A stretch of 40,094 nucleotides of DNA from Flavobacteriales bacterium. GTDB lineage: Bacteria > Bacteroidota > Bacteroidia > Flavobacteriales > Flavobacteriaceae. Positions 35,401 to 40,094 of the stretch are shown piece by piece (position 1 is the stretch's first letter; every line of letters starts with the position of its first letter). The translations under genes were made by a program, and so were the position numbers. A model generated the notes under the pieces. That model saw only the letters and a list, made by a program, of their open reading frames with translations. It was not told where the DNA came from and searched no databases. The stretch is taken from positions 1 through 40,094 of the forward strand of contig JAFLBT010000007.1 of assembly GCA_017302935.1 (NCBI GenBank), read 5' to 3'.

Positions 35401-38400
35401 GCCACACCACCTGGTGATGTAGCGACATTCACTACGACAATAGCAGGGGTATATAGCGTAATTATCACCGACACGGTAACGGGTTGTGTTAGCACCTCGG
35501 CCTCGGGTACGGTATCCTTGAGTACCAATCCAACAGTTACAGTCAACAGTCCAACCGTATGTGAAGGTACACCGGCCACGGTAACCGCCACACCTGGAGC
35601 AGCAGGAACGTATAGCTATGCATGGACGGTACCAACAGGAGCCTCAAACCCTGGTAACGTAGCCACCTTTACAACAACAGTAGCAGGGGTGTATAGTGTG
35701 ATTATCACGGACACGACAACTAACTGTGTGAGTCCATCGGCTTCGGGAACGGTAACGGTTAATTCGAACCCAACGGTTACGGTAAATAGCCCTGCGATAT
35801 GTGCAGGAGCCTCAGCTACAGTAACGGCCACACCTGGAGCAGCAGGTACGTATAGCTACGCATGGACAGTTCCAACAGGAGCCACAGCACCTGGCGATGT
35901 AGCCACTTTCAACACAACAGTAGCAGGAGTATATAGTGTAATTATCACCGATACGGTAACGGGCTGCGTGAGCACCTCGGCATCAGGAACGGTAACGATA
36001 AATCCAAATCCAACAGTAACGGTTAATAGCCCGGCAGTATGTGCAGGGGCATCAGCCACAGTAACGGCCACATCGGGAACAGCTGGTACATACAGTTACG
36101 CATGGACAGTACCAACAGGAGCTGCCAATCCGGGTAACGTAGCTACATTTACTACCGCAATAGCAGGGGTGTATAGCGTGATTATCACCAATACTACGAC
36201 AGGTTGTATAAGCACCTCGGCCTCGGGTACGGTAACAGTTAATCCAAATCCAACGGTGAGTGTAAACAGTGCAACGGTATGTACGGGAACCATTGTAACA
36301 ATGACTGCTACACCGGGTACGGCGGGTACATACAGTTATGCTTGGACGGTACCTTCAGGGGTAGCTAATCCGGGTAACGTAGCGAGTTTTACCACCACTA
36401 CAGCCGGAACGTATAGTGTAGTGATTACTAATACGGTGACCAATTGTGTGAGTGTATCGGCATCTGGAACTATTACTTTACTTCCTTTACCAACGGCTAC
36501 TATCGCCGGCAACATTACGATTTGTCCCACAGCGGAGGCGACGGTTACTTTTACCGGAACGCCAAATACTACGGTTGAGTATAGTGTGAATGGTTCTGGG
36601 ATACAGACTTTGTTGTTAGATGCAGCGGGAGTTGGAGTGATTGTTGACACTTATAACACGACAACGACTTATACGTTATTGGGCGTATTTACATCGGGTA
36701 CACCGGTATGTTCGGTATCGTTAAACGAGAGTATTACCATTACCGTAGCACCGGCACCAACGATAAACACACCGGCTGATTTGATTTTATGTGATGACAA
36801 TAATGATGGTGTTCAAACCTTCAATTTAGACCAATATACTACTTTTATAACGGGAGGAAATCCGAATGTTACCTTGACGTATCATGAAACATTGGTTGAT
36901 GCACAATTGGGAGGAGCACCCATACCGAATCCTTCGAATTATCAGAGTATCGTACCGGGGGCACCTTCGGTTCAGACGATTTACGTAAGGGTAGTCAATA
37001 CCGGTACAACGGATTGTCCGTCCATTACGACCTTTAATTTGTTTGTGAATCCATTCCCGGTAATCAATTTAACGCCAACGGCTTATGAATTGTGTGATGA
37101 TAACACTGATGGAGAGCAGGTATTTGATTTAACGACGCGTATTAGTAATATTTTAAACGGATTAGACAGTAGTTTACATACGGTTACTTTCCATCAAACA
37201 GATTTAGAGGCACAAGCAGGTACACCGATCATTGCAGGAGCCAATGCTTATTTGAGTTCCACACAAACTATTTGGGTGAGAGTTGAGATAAACGCAACGG
37301 GATGTTTTGCTATAGCTCCATTGGATTTGATTGTAAATCCGTTACCACAGGCTAATTTACCAACGCCACTTACCTTGTGTGACAACAATAATCCGGGAGA
37401 TCAGCTAGAGGAGTTTGATTTAACACAAGCCATTTCGGAGATAGTAGGTTCACAAGTGGGTATGCAAGTTACCTTCCACTTGACCTTGGCTCAGGCACAA
37501 GTGGGTACCAATGTACTAAATACGACCTATACCAATGTTACCCCTGCGGTTCAAACGCTTCATGTACGGGTGCTGAATCCGGTAACGGGATGTTGGTCAA
37601 CTACAACATTGGATATTCGAGTGGTTCCTTTACCATTGCCACTTGTTCCGCTTAATCCAATAACGTTGTGTGATGACAATAATGATGGATTGGCTAGTTT
37701 TGATTTACAGGCACAAGTTCCGGGCTTATTAAACGGAGCAATGGATGTGGATTTAACCTTCCATGAAACAGAGCAACAAGCCATTGATGGTACTAATGCT
37801 ATTGATATTTCCACACCTTATTTAACGATAAATGCGGGCACACAGTTTATCTATGTTAGAGCAGTAAATACGATAACAGGATGTGTTCGAGTAGTGGTGA
37901 TAGAGTTGCAGGTGAATCCTCGTCCGCAGGTGCCAACGTTGGATGATTTAACGCAGTGTGATACGCATAACAATCCGTTAGACGGCTTGAGTCAATTTAA
38001 CTTAACGGTTCAAACCCCGATTATATTGGCGGCACAAACAGGGGCGGCTAATCAGTATTCGGTGCGTTACTTTACCACGGAGGCCAATGCCATTAGCAAC
38101 ACGGGAGCGATTGTAAACACGAATGCCTTTCCTAATACAGTGAATCCACAAACGATTTGGGTTCGTGTGACGCATATTGCTACGGGATGTTTTGATGTAG
38201 GAAGTTTTGCGTTGATAGTGGATACGCCACTTGCATTGACTGTTCCAACACCAATTAGCTTGTGTGATGAGGCACTTCCGAATAATCAGTTTACGGTATT
38301 TGATTTAACGGTAAGAAATAATGATATTACCAATAATTTAGGCGGATATACTGTTACGTATTATCCGAGTTATCAAAATGCGTTGGATAATGTTAATCCG

Positions 38401-40094
38401 ATTCAGAATCCATCGGCATATACCAATGCTACAGCAGCGGTTCAGACTTTGGGGGTACGAGTAACCAGTGCGGCGGGTTGTCATAGTTATACAACGTTGA
38501 CCATTAGAGTGATACCACTACCGGAACCAAGAACGAATCCGGAGCCGATAGAGGCGTGTGATGACAATAATCCGGGAGATGGAATCGAGGAATTTGATTT
38601 GACTATCAGGGCTAATTATATCTTAAACGGAGCTAGTAGCACAGAATTTTCATTGGCTTATTATGTAAGTGAAGCAGATGCGATAGCCGAGACCAATGCC
38701 ATTGTTGATCCAACAGCCTTTAATAACACCATTGCTGTAACACAAACGATTTGGGTTAGAGTAACCAGAGAGCCAAACAATGTAAATGAGCCAAGATGTT
38801 ATCAGTTGGTACAGTTACAATTGATTGTAAATCCGTTACCGGTTATAGCGGCGAGTCCGATTAACTTCTATCAGTGTGAGCCGATTGATGATTATCAGAT
38901 GCCATTTGTACTCAGTACAATGAATCCGCAGGTATTAGGAGCGACCCAGTTGCCATCGGATTATACGGTAAGTTATTATTTAAGTGCGGCAGATGCGGCA
39001 AGTGGAACATCACCGCTACCGAATGTTTATACCAATATCAGCTCACCACAAACCATTTATGTACGAGTGGAGAACAATCAAACGGGTTGTGTGAATGCCA
39101 CAGGCGAGGTAATTTTAGAGGTAGAAGAGGGCACACAAGCCAATACAATAGCACCAAGCGATCCATTAATTACACAATGTGACCAAACAGGAGCAAATGA
39201 TGGAATAGGTCAGTTTGATTTAACGGGATTAACACCGATTTTATTGGGTAGTAATAATCCAACAGGAACGGTTGTGTATTATTTTACAACTTTAGCACAA
39301 GCACAAGCAGCGATACTAAGTAACGATTACACGACTGCAATTGCGAATGCGGCAGCCTATCAAAACGTTACACCGGAGGTAGAAACGATGTATGCAGTGT
39401 TGGTGAATCCGGCTACGGTTAGCAATTGTCCGACACTTGTTCCGATAGTCTTAACGGTAAACAAATTACCTGAGCCAACGCCACAACCGGGTACCTTGTG
39501 TGTGGATCCGCAAACGGGTGATTTATTGAATACCTATACCTTGACCAGCAATTTAAGTGGCACCACTCATACGTTTGTATGGACAGATAGCACCGGAACT
39601 ATACTAGGTACAGCACCAAACTTAACGGTAGATACACCGGGAAGTTATACGGTAGTGGCTACTAATATAGCCACGCAGTGTGTATCATTACCGGTAACCA
39701 CTTTGGTGGTACAATCGCAACAAGCTACCTTAAGCTATACGCAATCCAATTACTTTAGCAATAGTGCAACTATTACCATTATAGCAACGGGCACGAGTAT
39801 TCCTGATCAAGGCAATAGTAACTATGTGTATAGTTTGGATTACGGACCATTCCAAACCAGTAATGTCTTTACCAATGTGAGTGCGGGGTTACATATTGTA
39901 ACGGTTCAAGACTTAAACGGCTGTTCAGATGCAACCATTGAGGTGTTTGTGGTGGATTATCCGAAGTTCTTTACGCCAAACGGTGATGGAATAAACGATA
40001 CATGGAATATATTTAGCTTAGGAGAGACACAACCTAACGCAAAAATTTATATATTTGACCGCTATGGAAAATTCATCAAGCAAATCAGTCCGGC
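32440..40094 (+). CDS. Giant secreted adhesin, T9SS type B substrate (3' end outside window)
   Basis: One frame stays open from ATG 32440 to the window edge, at least 2551 residues. In order: signal peptide (residues 1-19, ending FFSIAQ); a choice-of-anchor L domain (about 25-277, with ILTTGRGNVAVGPNNANN and FNFVFASEEYPEF); an Ig-like segment (about 290-355); two FDLT-type repeats; ten 80-residue Ig/PKD-like repeats (548-1347); a divergent segment; nine more FDLT-type repeats with CDDNNDG-like starts (1451 to about 2350); an Ig-like segment; and the start of a gliding motility-associated type B sorting domain from about 2507 (FFTPNGDGINDTWNI, YIFDRYGKFIKQI). About 40-50 further residues are expected. 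Family knowledge says such proteins are exported through SprA and stay on the cell surface or become part of gliding or adhesion machinery; SprB is the best known relative in layout. The ligand is unknown. G+C rises strongly from about 34130 onward. Confidence 0.9.
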   Translation, partial: MKIRLQIILLLLPFFSIAQLFVNNTTFTPAQLVQNTLLGNGVTVSNITFNGSAANANAASDQVGFFSTGINPTNLGIDSGIILTTGRGNVAVGPNNANNASNPPASPIAGDADLALLATGGINNKAVLEFDFIPTGNQLNFNFVFASEEYPEFVNSAFNDVFGFFLSGPGIAGPYSGGAANIALVPSTTTAITINNLNGGFAAGCPLVLPGGANSAFYVNNCGGTSIQYDGFTTVLTATATVQCGQLYHIKLAVANVSDNAYDSAVFLQANSFNVNPIDLGSDFLETAGNALCIGQTAELNSGLDASVPHQWYLDTVLIPGATGNTYTVTEPGVYTVIATPFGAGCPIQDSIQIEYYPPLPVAEPLDLFNCPGDLIYDLTENTSVVLGALDPNVFILDYATSIFNGENGIFIASPTAYVSSGLGEIVYVVVVDTGSGNDCTSIQPFQLLEQSCTLDPQPFPFTVCDDISNDGIEVFDLTLADNAALNGLDPALYTVTYHLSQADANSGSNDISPANAFSTASTIIYVRVEDNSNPTTFGSTSFSITINPTPIVAVNNDIICDGQTATITATPGSAGTYSYTWSVPAGFTNPGNVATFTTTVAGVYSVIITDTTTNCVSPSASGTVTVNPNPTVTVNSPAVCDGASATVIATPGAAGTYSYAWTVPTGATAPGDVATFNTTVAGVYSVIITDTVTGCVSTSASGTVTINPNPTVTVNSPTVCDGASATVTATPGVAGAYSYAWTVPAAATPPGDVATFTTTIAGVYSVIITDTVTGCVSTSASGTVSLSTNPTVTVNSPTVCEGTPATVTATPGAAGTYSYAWTVPTGASNPGNVATFTTTVAGVYSVIITDTTTNCVSPSASGTVTVNPNPTVTVNSPAVCDGASATVTATPGVAGTYSYAWTVPTGATAPGDVATFNTTVAGVYSVIITDTVTGCVSTSASGTVTINPNPTVTVNSPTVCDGASATVTATPGVAGTYSYAWTVPAAATPPGDVATFTTTIAGVYSVIITDTVTGCVSTSASGTVSLSTNPTVTVNSPTVCEGTPATVTATPGAAGTYSYAWTVPTGASNPGNVATFTTTVAGVYSVIITDTTTNCVSPSASGTVTVNSNPTVTVNSPAICAGASATVTATPGAAGTYSYAWTVPTGATAPGDVATFNTTVAGVYSVIITDTVTGCVSTSASGTVTINPNPTVTVNSPAVCAGASATVTATSGTAGTYSYAWTVPTGAANPGNVATFTTAIAGVYSVIITNTTTGCISTSASGTVTVNPNPTVSVNSATVCTGTIVTMTATPGTAGTYSYAWTVPSGVANPGNVASFTTTTAGTYSVVITNTVTNCVSVSASGTITLLPLPTATIAGNITICPTAEATVTFTGTPNTTVEYSVNGSGIQTLLLDAAGVGVIVDTYNTTTTYTLLGVFTSGTPVCSVSLNESITITVAPAPTINTPADLILCDDNNDGVQTFNLDQYTTFITGGNPNVTLTYHETLVDAQLGGAPIPNPSNYQSIVPGAPSVQTIYVRVVNTGTTDCPSITTFNLFVNPFPVINLTPTAYELCDDNTDGEQVFDLTTRISNILNGLDSSLHTVTFHQTDLEAQAGTPIIAGANAYLSSTQTIWVRVEINATGCFAIAPLDLIVNPLPQANLPTPLTLCDNNNPGDQLEEFDLTQAISEIVGSQVGMQVTFHLTLAQAQVGTNVLNTTYTNVTPAVQTLHVRVLNPVTGCWSTTTLDIRVVPLPLPLVPLNPITLCDDNNDGLASFDLQAQVPGLLNGAMDVDLTFHETEQQAIDGTNAIDISTPYLTINAGTQFIYVRAVNTITGCVRVVVIELQVNPRPQVPTLDDLTQCDTHNNPLDGLSQFNLTVQTPIILAAQTGAANQYSVRYFTTEANAISNTGAIVNTNAFPNTVNPQTIWVRVTHIATGCFDVGSFALIVDTPLALTVPTPISLCDEALPNNQFTVFDLTVRNNDITNNLGGYTVTYYPSYQNALDNVNPIQNPSAYTNATAAVQTLGVRVTSAAGCHSYTTLTIRVIPLPEPRTNPEPIEACDDNNPGDGIEEFDLTIRANYILNGASSTEFSLAYYVSEADAIAETNAIVDPTAFNNTIAVTQTIWVRVTREPNNVNEPRCYQLVQLQLIVNPLPVIAASPINFYQCEPIDDYQMPFVLSTMNPQVLGATQLPSDYTVSYYLSAADAASGTSPLPNVYTNISSPQTIYVRVENNQTGCVNATGEVILEVEEGTQANTIAPSDPLITQCDQTGANDGIGQFDLTGLTPILLGSNNPTGTVVYYFTTLAQAQAAILSNDYTTAIANAAAYQNVTPEVETMYAVLVNPATVSNCPTLVPIVLTVNKLPEPTPQPGTLCVDPQTGDLLNTYTLTSNLSGTTHTFVWTDSTGTILGTAPNLTVDTPGSYTVVATNIATQCVSLPVTTLVVQSQQATLSYTQSNYFSNSATITIIATGTSIPDQGNSNYVYSLDYGPFQTSNVFTNVSAGLHIVTVQDLNGCSDATIEVFVVDYPKFFTPNGDGINDTWNIFSLGETQPNAKIYIFDRYGKFIKQISP
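33550..34080 (+). repeat. Two divergent FDLT-type repeats before the 80-residue array
   Basis: The repeat units start at the cysteine codons 33550 and 33832, with the pattern Cys - x - FDLT/YDLT - LNGLDP - YxVTYHLS - IIYVRV. They have ordinary AT-rich codon use, unlike the related repeats downstream of the 80-residue block. Confidence 0.7.
34081..36480 (+). repeat. Ten tandem 240-bp repeats (80-residue Ig/PKD-like units) with 720-bp super-period
   Basis: Units start exactly every 240 bases: 34081, 34321, 34561, 34801, 35041, 35281, 35521, 35761, 36001 and 36241. Each encodes NPxPTVTVNSPxVCxGxxATVTATPG, then GTYSYAWTVP, then GNVATFTTTVAGVYSVIITDT, then CVSxSASGTVT. Units 1, 4, 7 resemble each other, as do 2, 5, 8 and 3, 6. 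The first 120 bases of units 4 and 7 are identical. Units 9 and 10 are the most diverged. The array is within the reading frame throughout. Confidence 0.95.
36790..39498 (+). repeat. Nine FDLT-type repeats of about 100 residues
   Basis: Cysteine codons that open each unit lie at 36790, 37093, 37378, 37669, 37957, 38263, 38557, 38875 and 39178 (spacing 95-107 codons); a degenerate unit follows at 39499. The consensus is CDDNNDGxxxFDLT, then LNG, then VTYYxSxxxA, then an asparagine-rich part, then QTIYVRVxNxxTGC. The DxNxDG core resembles calcium-binding loops, but calcium binding is inference. Confidence 0.85.

Noticed and set aside
34081..36480. Regular direct repeats that could suggest a CRISPR array
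   Set aside because: The period is 240 bp with no unique spacers between short repeats, the whole array is in frame within one protein, and no cas genes are present.
34176..36650. Series of 65-104 residue minus-strand reading frames spaced 240 bases apart
   Set aside because: They are reverse-strand shadows of the tandem repeats. Their period, boundaries and sequence follow the plus-strand units, they lie inside an intact plus-strand gene, and each is broken at the same point in every unit.
34130..40094. GC-rich segment as an inserted mobile element
   Set aside because: No transposase, integrase, terminal inverted repeats or target duplications are visible and the reading frame continues through. 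Recombination within an adhesin gene remains possible and is reported as such.
32440..40094. Possible frameshift or pseudogene, since no complete reading frame is closed here
   Set aside because: The frame from ATG 32440 to the type B sorting domain at the window edge is the same and I found no in-frame stop. The gene is only cut by the window end.

Overview
The window is a stretch of chromosome from an AT-rich member of the Bacteroidota, most likely Flavobacteriaceae and close to Flavobacterium. The evidence is the gene content (SprA, RemB and a T9SS type B sorting domain, all hallmarks of gliding and type IX secretion), the recurring TANNTTTG -7 promoter motif, and the scarcity of Shine-Dalgarno sequences. 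Coding density is very high and no gap exceeds about 135 bases. I see no tRNA, rRNA, CRISPR array, transposase or phage gene. Both window edges cut genes: maeB on the left and a giant surface adhesin on the right.

Left part (1-14.3 kb): the 3' part of maeB (malic enzyme, phosphotransacetylase-like domain), then ruvA, then sprA only three bases later. SprA is the roughly 2,400-residue outer-membrane channel of type IX secretion. Next come gcvH, a VanZ-like membrane protein, two paralogous TonB energy transducers that each end in a rho-independent terminator, deoC, and remB. RemB begins with a domain that aligns with the C-terminal domains of the two TonB proteins next door, including an identical Cys-x10-Cys-Phe spacing, and continues as a probable beta-barrel.

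Middle part (14.3-19.6 kb): a cytochrome oxidase accessory cluster of heme O synthase, two different subunit III proteins, subunit IV, a terminator, a SCO-like protein lacking the metal-binding cysteines, a canonical SCO copper chaperone, a DUF420 membrane protein, and a tiny exported CxxC protein. Oxidase subunits I and II are not here. After that come a DUF4403 lipoprotein on the minus strand, a TolC/adaptor efflux pair without a pump, and tsaB.

Minus-strand block (24.7-29 kb): dodecin, a DUF255 thioredoxin-domain protein, an acidic helical protein, an MscS channel and an exported protein of unknown function. A PiT phosphate transporter with a PhoU-like tail (+) converges on an Nfu-type Fe-S protein with a duplicated N-terminal domain (-).

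Right part (32.4 kb to the end): one open reading frame of at least 2,551 residues encodes a secreted adhesin. It has a signal peptide, a choice-of-anchor L domain, ten 80-residue repeats in perfect 240-bp register with a 720-bp super-period, about eleven repeats of about 100 residues with a CDDNNDG...FDLT pattern, and the start of a T9SS type B C-terminal domain. Its repeat region is far richer in G+C than the rest of the window. SprA encoded at the left is the expected route by which this adhesin leaves the cell. I found no clearly undescribed multi-gene system. The best leads are the TonB-like head of RemB, the mosaic repeat array, the cysteine-less SCO paralogue and the small CxxC protein.
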